From contig JABYQR010000123.1 in assembly GCA_022592445.1 (NCBI GenBank), positions 1 to 64,000 on the forward strand: a DNA stretch of 64,000 nt, written 5' to 3'. Under the pieces are notes generated by a model, which saw only the letters and a program-made list of their open reading frames with translations, made no database searches and had not been told where the DNA came from. The translations under genes and the position numbers were made by a program. The DNA comes from Cytidiella melzeri. Its lineage: Eukaryota > Basidiomycota > Agaricomycetes > Polyporales > Irpicaceae. The first letter of the stretch is position 1. Every line of letters begins with the position of its first letter. Positions 11,774-22,152 of this stretch are shown piece after piece.

Positions 11774-12003
11774 TGGAGAGTCTTGATGAATAGTAGCAGG
11801 AGGAGGAGTTGGTGTAGGGGTGAAGACAGGAGTACGTCTCCTGCACGTAGTACGAGGGATGGTACCTCAAAGAAAGTTGGTTTGTTTCCGTTCATACATA
11901 GACAATTGGGACTGATCAGCAAGATGAGAGCTCATCAACTGGTGAATAGGGAGTGCAGAAGGTAGTATGAGTGAGGTAAAGAGCTTATCCGGGGCTCATA
12001 ACC

Positions 12004-12481
12004 TGTTAGAAGGCTATGAAAGTAGAGGAGAGCATTGAGAGAGTAAGACTGAGAGGGATCACACAGTGAGAGTTGGGGATCAAAAGTGCGTGTGTAGTTC
12101 ATTGATCAAGTGTGAAGTCTATATACAATAAGCTAGGGCACTAATATGTTAAGCATCAAAGTAATATAGTCAAACATGCACGTACATGTATGCCTGCATT
12201 TTAGTAGTATAGGAAAAGCACGTAATACAACTCCAGTGGATGCCTACAGTCTACGTCTAAGGCAAGTACTAGCATGAGCCATTTACTCAATATGTATGCC
12301 TCTGGTACAAGTGCTGAGCCTAGTCATATGCTAATTAATGCACTTAGTAATATGCTAGAATAGCTAATGTAGATATGTTTGGTAGCTGCTTACATAAGTA
12401 GATACAGACATATATATCAGCAGAGCTGCTGAAGCAGCAAGAGAAATAAGACTCATTTTTGAAGCTTGACAGCTTCTAACC
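12004..12481 (-). repeat. probable 5' LTR of Copia B with adjoining primer-binding site
   Basis: The segment reads TGTTAGAAG at 12004 and CTTCTAACC at 12473-12481, an inverted terminus with the last base altered. On minus the LTR end is followed directly by GGTTATGAGCCCCGG (12003 down to 11989), in the position of a tRNA primer-binding site and similar in style to initiator-Met sites of Copia elements. Gag begins about 230 bp downstream. The outer boundary is inferred only from the inverted terminus. Confidence 0.45.
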
Positions 12482-12696
12482 CTTGCACACCACTTCCACT
12501 TTGTAAGAGTTTAGGTAAGACAAGTTGTTGGCTGAGGTCTTCACAGTGAGGCATGCAGTTGTCCAAGAAAGGGCAAGAAAAAACCCCACACTACATTGTT
12601 CAGCACAAAACCCAGAGCAAAGTACAAGACATACAGGAGAGTGCAAAAAAAAAAAAAAATCTGTACAATATACATCCTGTCCACAACAGCATCAAA

Positions 12697-13218
12697 CTAG
12701 TAATACGCTGTGATTGGCCTGATTATACCCTTGGCATCCATCTCAAACGGTATCCCTCTAGCCATTGCTAACCCAGTGAGGCTATCTTCAGGGTATTTGC
12801 CCTCCAAGTATTCAATCAGAATCTTCATACGCTCTGCATTGTTCATGAACCACTTGGTAACTCTCTCCTTACCCTTTCCCTGCTCTCCCTGTTCCCAAAC
12901 CTGTGCCCACAATTTCTGATACTTTGTATTATCAGGAATTGAATTTCTCAGCTGCGTAGCTGCTTTCAGTACGAGTCTTAGAGGGACAACTTTCTTCACC
13001 CTGTTCTGTGGTGGGATCAGATCAAAGGCGTGCAGGGAGGAACCTGAATATTCGACTGTGTTTTTACCCCCCAAGTGACTGGGCCCAGCCTGTTGGTCAG
13101 AGGAAGTTGGAGAGTAGGAATTTAAGATGCGAAGTGGGATGGCAGAGGCAGTTACTGTGTACAGTGCACTGGTGACAATGGTGGCAAACAAGATGAGAAT
13201 GGGTTTTGAGAACAGCAT
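12697..13218 (-). CDS. small secreted protein, function unknown
   Basis: One exon encodes 173 residues. I take the Met at 13218 as the start because it begins a strong signal peptide (MLFSKPILILFATIVTSALY, cleavage probably after TASA, residues 25-28). The longer upstream frame has no domain content. The mature part is rich in basic and amide residues, has one predicted helical stretch around VPLRLVLKAATQLRNS, and ends IRPITAYY. It has no cysteine in the mature part, so it is not a disulfide-stabilised effector of the usual type. I recognise no domain. It sits next to the Copia graveyard with its promoter pointing away from it. An AT-rich TTTAAAT box lies about 185 bp upstream. Likely role: an extracellular protein of unknown purpose, perhaps lineage-specific. 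Confidence 0.6.
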   Translation of the reverse strand: MLFSKPILILFATIVTSALYTVTASAIPLRILNSYSPTSSDQQAGPSHLGGKNTVEYSGSSLHAFDLIPPQNRVKKVVPLRLVLKAATQLRNSIPDNTKYQKLWAQVWEQGEQGKGKERVTKWFMNNAERMKILIEYLEGKYPEDSLTGLAMARGIPFEMDAKGIIRPITAYY

Positions 13219-13956
13219 GATGGTGTAGGATGTTTGAGGTTTTGAGAGTGACAGTCTGAGAGTGAGACAGCTAGCTGTTTGATCAATCTCAGTACAAGTG
13301 TTTGATACAAACAAGAATTTACTCACCGACCAGCGCTGAAGCAGATGAAACTCTGGGGTAATGTGGAATTGTACTGGGGCACAAGGGTGGTTGCAAGGGG
13401 ATTTAAATCTTGTGTGGTTCATGTGCAGTGTTGATGCAACAAGTGCACTGCCGTGGCACTACCAGAGATAACTACACAAGGAATATGCACATGTTTGGTT
13501 AGATTCTATGGGACTTGGATATCAGTTGCTCTGTGATATTGATATAGCAACCACCATGTGCTAAGAAATGGTCTCAGATTCCGTATCAGCACGAGTTCAG
13601 TCTGCTATCCAGATCTTGTACTGCATTTCGCTAGTGCAGTCGCTGGCACACCTTGGCGAACATGTGCTCGATGTCTTGAAATTCTATGAATATATACATT
13701 TATCAGACAGCTGTTCCTATGAGTGATGCTGTTGTCGCTTGGCCCTATCAACGGTGGTGATGGTGAACTAGGCTGTACCAGCACTAGAATTTAAAGTCGA
13801 TACAGATCCGCACAGGCCGTGTCTCATCTAGCACAGAACACTGATGCCGAGAGCATGAACCCACGCAAGCAGTACGTGTGAGTCAATTGCGACGAAAGCC
13901 GTGGCCGTAAAGTGTGCTTACGCGCAAGCTCAGCCGTGGTTTCGCTCAAAAGATGC
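13219..13956. other. intergenic, nothing recognised
   Basis: This should hold the promoter of the secreted-protein gene on its left. No coding frame, RNA gene or repeat was recognised. Confidence 0.5.
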
Positions 13957-14870
13957 CTCAATGGAAATGTGAGCCTTCATAAAGCGCTTTGGTCCCTGTA
14001 TCGCCCTCTCGTGGCCGTCCTCGCCTACCAGGTTTAAAAGGCACCCCTTTAGCCAACCGTGCGCGTGAATTCCCAGCTGTGTCAAACAAAGTCTCATAGT
14101 AGCGTCGAACAAACCCGACACATACACACCGGATGTACTTCAGGTCACCGGGCCATGCCGTTCCGAAGCGCGATGACAACTTGAACGCGAATGGCAATTG
14201 GACGGCAAGAGGAGTCAGGGCATCTTTGGAATTCCCTTCAAGTGTCATCCGGTGAATAGCAGTTGCACGGATGTGTACGTAAGTGCTGCCCGATATCACG
14301 ACGGAGAAGAGAATGGCGATATGCTGTAAAAGACTGCGGATGAGGGCAGTGCGGTACTTTAAACGTTAAGAACGTACCGTACGGTCCAAGATTGCAATCT
14401 CCCACCACGCCTGAGATGCCTGTTGCGTTAACACATCGCCCGCTAGAGTATACGTGACAGCGAAAGCGGTCACTGTCACTGCCTTTAAGTTCCTGGCCAC
14501 ACATCAGGACTTTATAGCGTCCGGGCCGTCGAGGACCGTATTCAATCCACCAAGCAAGATGGATTGAAGGGAATGGATCGTACAGACCCGACGTTGGTGG
14601 CCGCCCTGCCTGCCATATATCCCCAACGCTAATCTCTGTGCCGAATTTGACTGGGCCGTCCACCCCGGCGGAGCCAAGGTCCTCGTAGACGTTTGCAAAG
14701 TCATGAGGTTGACAGAAGAGTACTGCCGTACGAGCTGGGACATTTACAGGAACGCGACGATTTTTAGCGTCTTGGAGCGGCTGAAGCAGGAGAATTATGG
14801 GCGTGGGTAAGGAGTTTGTCGTCGCTACTGCGTTTGGGCCGGGTGTGTTCGGTGGAGACGTGTGTTTTGA
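13957..14870 (-). CDS. possible uncharacterised gene, exon structure unresolved
   Basis: A minus-strand frame is open from about 14920 to 14238 (about 225 codons) with no suitable internal Met, so a start exon should lie upstream. The content is protein-like: TAVLFCQPHDFANVYEDLG, LAWWIEYGPRRPGRYKVL, CHVYSSGRCVNATG. A second frame (14299-13958, HIRATAIHRMTLEGNS, FKLSSRFGTAWPGDLKYI) continues it if a short intron lies near 14365-14330, but the best splice pair I find is only about 34 bp, shorter than typical. I recognise no family. It could be a real lineage-specific gene, or a decayed one given the poor splicing. Boundaries are approximate. Confidence 0.3.
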
Positions 14871-15259
14871 AGAGGTGCAGGAAGACGGAGGCGGAGGTAG
14901 ATGCGTGAGTTGTGGTAGTTATTTCGGAGCGCTGGATATACGTTAGAGTCTTGTGTGGTCTTTATGTGCTTATGTCGTACCTTAATTAATCGCCTAGAAT
15001 AAACACTTGCACTATTGGATGGCCGCTTCCTCCCTGAAAGTCTGACAACGTTGCAGTGTAAGTCCATGTACATACCCGAGCGTTGTACTGCTTCAACTCT
15101 AAAACCTAAGCTTGAGCTAATCACCCCTCCGGCCCGTCGGCCCACCCAACGCCACGATGCCTCATCGGACCTGTTCAAGCCTCATCCAGCTTCCCCACAT
15201 CCAGCGTACACACAGTACCAGAGTCACTCAAGCAACCTCCTCCCTTACATACACCACCA
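14871..15259. other. promoter region of the HRI1-like gene
   Basis: A long C/T-rich tract on the plus strand occupies about 15240-15360 and runs into the start of the next gene, a common feature of fungal promoters and leaders. No gene is seen in the rest. Confidence 0.4.
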
Positions 15260-16054
15260 ATGCCCCCTCCTCCCCCCTCTCCCTTCACCCCACCTTCAAT
15301 ATCCCACCGCATCTCCCTCCGCTTCCTCCCCTCTCCCCCTTCCGAGCTGACACACACCCTCGTACTCAACGGGGGAAGCCATACCCGGTTCTTCACTGAC
15401 TTTCGACCCCTCGTTGATCACCCGACGGAATGTGAGTGGGCGTTTGCTGGTATGAAGGTTGAGTCGAAACTATCACGAGAAGAAGAGGGAGAAGGAGAAG
15501 GAGAGGGGGGAGGGGAGAGGAGGAAGAAGTGTGTTTGGGAACACCTCGTGGATAGTCGGTGGGTTGGGAGTAGTGGGAGAGAAGGAGAGAGAGAGGACGT
15601 AGGGGTTTGTTTTAAGTTGGCGAATGGAGATGAACTAGAGAGGGGTGAGATGGTGGATGTCGGGAGTGGGGGTATTGTGAGGGAGTATGAGGAAGTGTGG
15701 AGGGACGAAGTCGTCCCCTCTCCTTCTCACATTTGTGTTTCTGTTTGCGTTTCCAAGGACTCGGAGAAGGAGGTTATTGGGGGTGTGTATGTGAGAGTGG
15801 GGAGGTGGGCTCAGGGTGTTGTGAGAGGTAGGAGTGGTGGTGGTGTTTGTGCGAGGAGGTGGAAGTTTGACGAGGGAGGGTGTCAGTGGAGGGAGGATGC
15901 GGTGTATGGAGTAGAGGCACATGTTGTTGTTCCTGCGCCGAAAGGTGAGTCTTTGGAGGAGAATGGTGTCTGGTATCCTGATGAAGAGGTTTGGGACGGG
16001 AGGGTGTGGAAGTGGGAGGTTGTGGAAGATTATGTGTGGGATCCGGAGGGCTGA
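15260..16054 (+). CDS. HRI1-family protein
   Basis: A single exon encodes 264 residues. The start is the Met in MPPPPPSPFTPP, directly before the first conserved block. The N-terminal half carries RISLRFLPSPPSE, TRFFTDFRPL and CEWAFAG, a pattern I know from the Hri1 family (beta-barrel protein of fungi). A low-complexity acidic/Gly run (EEEGEGEGEGG, residues about 75-90) interrupts the first domain. The C-terminal half repeats the theme and ends VVEDYVWDPEG. Yeast Hri1 interacts with Hrr25 and has been linked to Sec72, but its biochemical role is not settled, so none is claimed here. It converges on the alpha/beta hydrolase gene, with about 310 bp between the stops. The family call is from memory of the motif pattern. 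Confidence 0.6.
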   Translation: MPPPPPSPFTPPSISHRISLRFLPSPPSELTHTLVLNGGSHTRFFTDFRPLVDHPTECEWAFAGMKVESKLSREEEGEGEGEGGGERRKKCVWEHLVDSRWVGSSGREGEREDVGVCFKLANGDELERGEMVDVGSGGIVREYEEVWRDEVVPSPSHICVSVCVSKDSEKEVIGGVYVRVGRWAQGVVRGRSGGGVCARRWKFDEGGCQWREDAVYGVEAHVVVPAPKGESLEENGVWYPDEEVWDGRVWKWEVVEDYVWDPEG

Positions 16055-16364
16055 TGTGCGACTTTGCAAGTCCTGGCAATGTAACAACAACGAGGGGAAT
16101 CAAAGAGAATATACAGCCAGTCAGTTATTGCAACGTTCACTTGTACGCTACAAGAAACATTGCCTTACACGAGTAGATACTGACTTGTGGTTTTCGCAAC
16201 CCCGATGTGTGATACATTCCGCCAATAGTACACTATTAATATTTGCGCGAGCGCAACCTTATCTATTGCATACATGCCATGCATATTTGTTTGAGATGTT
16301 CCCTGGCAGCAGATTATGGCCGACGAGTAGATGAGCGATATTGCTTTGCCACTCTGCGAGTAAA

Positions 16365-17694
16365 TCAGACATGTTCGGCGAGAGCGTCCATCACTCGTTC
16401 TGGGTCGTCCCAATGCGCCTGCCAAAAATGTCGTGAGTTCAAGATCCAAGTATGAAAAGACACCGGCTCACAAAATGATTCAAGCCTTGCACACACACGA
16501 CGTCAACATCTCGAGCCCTCGGCAACCGCGTCGGCCTTCCTCCCCGCTCACTCAACCTCCTCCCGGCGCCGTCGTTCAAAACCTTTGCCGCCCAAATACA
16601 ATCCCCCACCGACATGTCGAACCACAGCACGAGGACGCTCAGACCCGGAAACGCAGCCACACACCCCTCAGAGTCAGAGTCAGGGTCAACTTCTGGCTCC
16701 CACAACGCCTTCCTTGCGTTGTCCTCGTATACCTCCCTCGGAACAGCCCTCATCGCCTCCGTACTTCGCGCCAACACATCAACATCTGTGATACTCTGAA
16801 GCTGCTCCACGGTCATTCGCTCCACGGTGGAAGATTGCATGTACGCCGCGGGGAGTTGACTATGGAGGAAGGAGGGCTCCTCTGCCAACGCTTGGCGGGT
16901 GAGGAGGTCATCGACGGTGTATGTCTCCAAAGCCGTCGAAGGGACGAGTGGGAAGTAACTTGATGCCCACGTTAGGAATTCGTCCCCGCGGAGTTGGAGA
17001 GACAGAGAGGTATCGCGCAGTGGGCTGTATACCCCCGCTGGAGCAGCCAGCCCGATATTTCCGAGCGCGGGGTCTGGAGGATCACTGGTCAGGAGAAGAC
17101 GGTTACAAATATTTAGATAGGCACGACTCGTACCGTACATGACTGACCGCCGCCAATACCTCTCCAAGAGCGTTTTTGTCTCTTTGGTTAGAGTATGAGC
17201 GTGTGCTAAGAGCGACATGTGGATTGTGTTGCTGAAAGACCACGTCACGAGTGCGATTCCACCCACTGTCTTTTTCCCCTCGACGAGCTTGATCTCGGGT
17301 ACGTCATGTGTTTGTACAAAGTGTGCGAGGAACGCGGCGAATTGGTGCCCGAGCTCTTTGATGGCTTCACGTGGGGAAGTTGAAAAGGCGGCAAGTTCGT
17401 CCGGCGAGAACGGAGAGGAGCCGGGGTAGTCTCGCATGTTGAGGAGAACGAGGCGGATGTTGTGTTTGCGGGCGTGGGGAAGTAGGCGGTGGAAGGTAGC
17501 TGGAGTTGACATGTGCCAGTGTGGATGAGTGTTTGTACCAAAGCTGTAGTTTTGAGAGAGAGAGGAAACGTACCAGAGTGAAAGACCATTCCGTGCACCA
17601 TCACTATCGTGGTGTAATCCGTGGAGGTTCCAGGAGGGCCGGTGTCCTCGTAGTAGAGAACAGTGCCCGTGCCGTTGACAGGAGCTTGGGGCAT
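16365..17694 (-). CDS. alpha/beta hydrolase fold protein
   Basis: Three exons: 17694-17574, 17499-16472, 16418-16365 (400 residues). The introns are 74 bp (donor GTACGT, acceptor CCAG) and 53 bp (donor GTGAGC, acceptor GGCAG). The fold is shown by the oxyanion-loop MVHGMVFHS (residues about 31-39), the nucleophile elbow LVTWSFSNTI (GxSxG-like, Ser in WSFSN), and the catalytic His in GLNHF, completed by the last exon AHWDDPERVMDALAEHV. Missing the last intron would give a false tail, VSRCLFILGS. The family includes fungal esterases, haloalkane-dehalogenase-like and epoxide-hydrolase-like enzymes. No signal peptide is seen at the chosen Met, so it is probably cytosolic. The acid residue and substrate cannot be read. 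The gene is divergent from the Zn2Cys6 regulator, about 630 bp apart. Confidence 0.8.
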
Positions 17695-18325
17695 AATATC
17701 ACCTTTGCAGTCTCGTTTGGTAGAGTCGTTCCCGACGAGGTTCGTTGTTTCGTGTAAGCAATACAGCAACGAAGAAGGGACACCAGGATTGTAGGTCGCA
17801 GTGTCGGAACGAGGGGCTTCACATAGTGTGGTTCACTCGCGACTATAGGCTATAAGCACCGAGCGGCGTCATCCGGGTTCATGTCGTCGGCCTGGATATC
17901 ATGTTGTACTGATTCTGAGCTGCTACACCCCGACGTTGGCAGGAAATTCGATCGCTGAGCACGCTCGAACTGCCTACCAACGTCAGGCTATGGGCTCAGA
18001 GAGAGTGTCTGAACGGCAAAGCAGCGTTCGCAAGATGGTGGCGCTTTTGGAACGGGGCATGTGATATATGTATGCTGCTGCCGCACTGCGCCGCGTACGC
18101 CGCGCGGCTGACCATGACACTGCACCAATGCGTAGTATCCGCAATGATTTTGTGAGATGTATTTTTGCTCACTTTGTGTAGTTCTGCGTTAAACACACTT
18201 TCTCAACTCTACGTTCACTAGTCAAAAAATAGGTTTGCAGCGACCCACCTCTCTCCTAACGACTACCACCACAATCCGGCAACGTCACAGTTGCGCTCCC
18301 CCCGACGAACGTCGACTAGTACTTG
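17695..18325. promoter_or_regulatory. shared intergenic region between divergent hydrolase and Zn2Cys6 genes
   Basis: About 630 bp separate the start codons of two divergently oriented genes, so both promoters must lie here. No specific binding-site repeat was resolved. Upstream ATGs exist on the minus strand but carry no domain content. Confidence 0.5.
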
Positions 18326-21300
18326 ATGTCCTCTCAGGAAGAGAGCGAGCGACCTTCGGAACGAGGCGGGGGCGACGGACGACCTGCGGGGAAGAAGAGG
18401 AGAATTAGGGCGTGTGACATGTGCCGTCGTCGAAAAGGTGCGCCGTCCTTGTCTGAGATTCCAAGAGGAAACTCAGCCTAATCACAGCCCTGCAGTGCGA
18501 TGTAAGCTCAAAATATTCCATGTTCTCTCTGTTCAATCTCACCCTGAGGGCTACTGGTGGCGGTGTGCAATGGCGTGGAGGCTGACACTGCATTCTCAGG
18601 TGACGGAGGACGGGTGGCTGGCGATCAATGCACAAATTGCATCACCTACAAGTGCACATGTACATACACACAGTCAGACAAGGTACGTCGAGGCTAGGTA
18701 TGGTCATGCGATCTGCTAATCCTGTCCATGCCTAGAAGCGATACGTGGATCCGGAGTAAGTACAATCCCGGCTATTTACTGGTTTCTCACTCTGACTGTT
18801 GCTTTTCACTCACAAGCTACGTGCAGAATTTGGAGAAGCAGCTCGCTCAGACCCGTGAGCTGCTGGAAAGACTGACGGCACGGCTCGATGCTACTGAAAA
18901 CTCGAACAGGAGCTCCCAATCGTCACGAATGAGCGAGCCAAGCAAGAACTCGAGTCCCAGTGCTCCCTCTTGTCCTATATACCCTCCCATGAATTCAACA
19001 TTAAACACAGACGACATCGAATCCAGCGACGACGAAATTGGCGTAAAACTGCAAGCCGCGTTCAAAAAGCTGAGCTTGACGGGATTTGTGCAGCCACACT
19101 TCGTGGGCAAGTCGAGCGAGCTGACGTTAATTCATACCGCGTTAAATGTCAAGCAGAACTACTCCGGTCAAAGCACGCAAAACACGCTCGCTCTTCTTGC
19201 CCCGAAACACACCGAGCCGTGGCTTGAGGACCAGTTTTCATGTACCGAGGAACCACATCCACAGGACAGCTTCCCGGAACCATCGTTGTTGTCATCCCTC
19301 GTAGACCTCTATTTCTCCTACTGCAACATATTTTCACCACTCTTGCACCGCCCGACATTCGAGAAGGGCATCCGGGACGGTCTCCACCTCGTGGACTTGG
19401 GCTTTGGATCGACGGTGTTACTAGTTTGCGCCATCGGGGCCAAGCTATCCTCTGACAGTCGTGTCCTAGTGGATCCTCGCCATCTTTCTTCTGCTGGATG
19501 GTCGTATTTCAGTCAAGTGCAATCTACGCGGAAGGCAATCAAACTTTCAAGGCCTACCGTGTACGATCTTCAGATTCCTTGTGTAAGTCACGTTTGAATC
19601 GCTGCGCGGGTCTGACCAGTATTCACCTGTAAAATCTCCCAGTTAGTTGCCATTTTTCTTCTGGGTGCTCCATGTCCGCAGCTCACATCAGCGATCATTG
19701 GACATGGCATACGAGTGGCACAGGACTTGGGCGCGCATCGCAGAAAATGCTACAAAGAGCTGTCAGCAGCAGAAGGCGAGATGATGAAGCGTGCGTTCTG
19801 GTGAGTTGCCAGGTATAGTCGCGAGGTATTTTACTCAATGTTTTTCAAGGATTCTCCTGAGCCACGACCGCGCCATCTGTTCTGGTCTGGGACTTCCATG
19901 TTGCATCCAGGAAGAAGAGTGAGCTTTACAAGCTTCTCATGCTGATCATCATTAACGATATGCGAGTGAAGCTACGATGTGGATTTGCCAATTGACTGCG
20001 ACGATGAGTACTGGTACACTGAGGATCCTAGCCTAGCTTTCAAACAGCCTCCTGGCAAGCCCAGCAAGATCAGCTTCTTCATCGCCTGCGTGAAGCTGAA
20101 TCAGATTCATGCGCGTGCTTTGAGGACCATAGTGAGCTCTTCCTAGCATTCGACAATAAACCGTCTGTTCATCACAAATGTCGTTTACAGTATGCACTCA
20201 ACAAATCAAAGGCATTGTTGGGCCTCGTCGGACCGCAGTGGGAGTTGAAAATGGTAGCAGAGCTCGACTCGGCACTTAACCAATGGATAGACAACGTACC
20301 CGAACATCGTACGTGCACTTATTAATCGAGATCGCCTTTCAACGCTTACGGATTTACAGTGCGCTGGGATCCTCGTTTGGAGGACCTGGATTTCTTTAAT
20401 CAATCCGCCTTCCTCTATTCCTTCTATTACCAAGTGCAGATCATCGTTCACAGACAGTATATCCCATCGCACAAGAGATTCTCGTCGCTCTACCTTCCCT
20501 CCCTCGCCATATGCACGAACGCAGCAAGATCTTCTTTACATATCTTAGAAGCGCAGCATGAACGTTGTGGTATTGCCTCTTATCAATACGTCGTGAGTGC
20601 CAAGCGCTGCTCTTGCTAGTTGTAATCACTCACGCTCCACCTATAATGCTTCAGCTCCAATTATTTGTCGTAGGTATTGTCCTGATTATCAATATTTACG
20701 GCGGTAAACGTTCCGGCACTTCCACAAACCCTGGCAAGGAGATGCAGGACGTACACAAGTGCATGCAAATATTGGAGACTCTGGCACCACGGTACGTACC
20801 AGAACACACCTCTCAATCGTCTCTGATGGTTTTACGGTGCCATTTTCATGCAGGTGGTATATAGCAAGTCGTGTCTAGTCAGTTTGTCCACTTACCTCTA
20901 CTTAGCAGTCAACCAGCGCTGACTGATTGTAAATCTTACAGCGATGTCATGACACAATTGGCCACTGTGGGTGATCTACCGCTACCAACACCAAGCCCTC
21001 ATCCCAGCACGAAGCGATCCCGTGACGCTGACTCACCCTCGTCGACGACTCTATCCACCGGAAGTTTAGGCACTGGCAGATCCTCAACAGCGGAACGCAG
21101 GCCGACCGCAGGCTCCAGCCGTGTCCACCACTATCAGCAGACCACCAGCACCTGGCAGACCGATCGGGAGTTGTCGCAGGGTAGCCAATTCGTGTTGCCT
21201 GTACACAGCGGCGAGCTGAGTCGACTTCCTGTTCATCCCGAGTTTGATACAGATGGACACGTGTCGATGCCAGCGTGGCCTGCACACCCTCCCCCTCCCC

Positions 21301-21754
21301 CTCCCCCTCCCCCTCATCCTTCCCAATCATGTTCTGTGCCCAGCGATATGAGCACGTTGTCTCTTAATATGTATCCAACACAACCCCCCGACTCGCTCAC
21401 CTTCCCACCTCTCGGTTCCGATCCTTCCACCACGCCATTCTCCGTCGATACCATACATGGTGCTTGGCCGGCAACAGCAGACCTCAACAACACGTCCGAT
21501 CTAACCTCTTTCTTGGATAACCAAACACTCGCTTTGCTCTCTACCGCACCAAACAGCATGGAGTACGTGTTACCCCAGCTTCTTGGCGCTATGGCCAAAT
21601 GTACTGACAGTTTTTCTTTTTTTTTCCTTCCTTCCTTTCTTCCTTCCTTTTTTTCAGATGGAACGATTGGGGAACGTACATCAACAATTTTGTCGACTTT
21701 GGTGGGCTGAACGGGAGTGACGGTGACGGGAATCACCCTATGCCCAATCTCTGA
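18326..21754 (+). CDS. Zn2Cys6 fungal transcription factor
   Basis: I resolve 14 exons: 18326-18437, 18496-18501, 18600-18682, 18736-18755, 18817-19582, 19643-19800, 19850-19918, 19972-20131, 20191-20308, 20360-20592, 20655-20791, 20854-20877, 20942-21562, 21658-21754; the total length is divisible by three, giving 867 residues. The zinc cluster (about residues 30-62) is assembled as CDMCRRRKVRCDGG then QCTNCITYKCTC, typical for binding CGG-type sites. A leucine-rich coiled coil follows (YVQNLEKQLAQTRELLERL). The middle homology region (Fungal_trans) includes LYFSYCNIFSPLLHRPTF and DDEYWYTEDP, with further helices to LYFVGDLPLP-like sequence. The C-terminus is disordered, with a Pro run (PPPPPPPPHP) and an aromatic/acidic end NDWGTYINNFVDFGG, which could be an activation segment. 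It acts in the nucleus. Exon 2 is only 6 nt. The regulated pathway cannot be told. Confidence 0.88.
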
Positions 21755-22152
21755 AGGAAGGAAGGAACGAGAGGAGGAAGCGGTAGGGCTGAACGGTGAA
21801 CCCGGGTAGATGTAGAATCTTATTGAACGACACGTGTGGTAATGGGTGTAACAGTGCTTGATTTGATTTTTTTTGGTTTCATTGTAGAGTTGACTTATCT
21901 ACTTGCTTTTTCTTGCTTATATGAATTTGTACTTCAGCGTGAAATGGCTCGACGTTATACCCTCCTTCGCAGTGCATGCTGATTAGCTCAGCCTACAACT
22001 GGATTACATCGTGCCTCCGTCAGTTACATAGAACTCATCGTCACGAAACGTAAGATCTGGGAACATGATTGTAATTTCCAGTTGCAAGAGAATGAAAGGA
22101 ATAACCGCACTACCGACAAGGATCCTGAAAGAGAACATGCGACACGAACAGT
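21755..22152. other. convergent intergenic region
   Basis: The two 3' ends of the transcription factor and the LRR gene face each other here. It contains a T-run (TTTTTTTTGG near 21870). No gene was recognised. Confidence 0.5.

Noticed and set aside
15175..15399. Overlapping frames in several directions over the C/T-rich tract
   Set aside because: They are low-complexity shadows of the HRI1-like gene start and its pyrimidine-rich leader.
16439..16471. Tail VSRCLFILGS of the hydrolase long frame
   Set aside because: It is intron sequence; the spliced exon 16418-16365 gives the conserved AHWDDPERVM.
21611..21656. CT/T-rich microsatellite-like run
   Set aside because: It is the polypyrimidine tract of the last intron of the Zn2Cys6 gene, not an independent feature.
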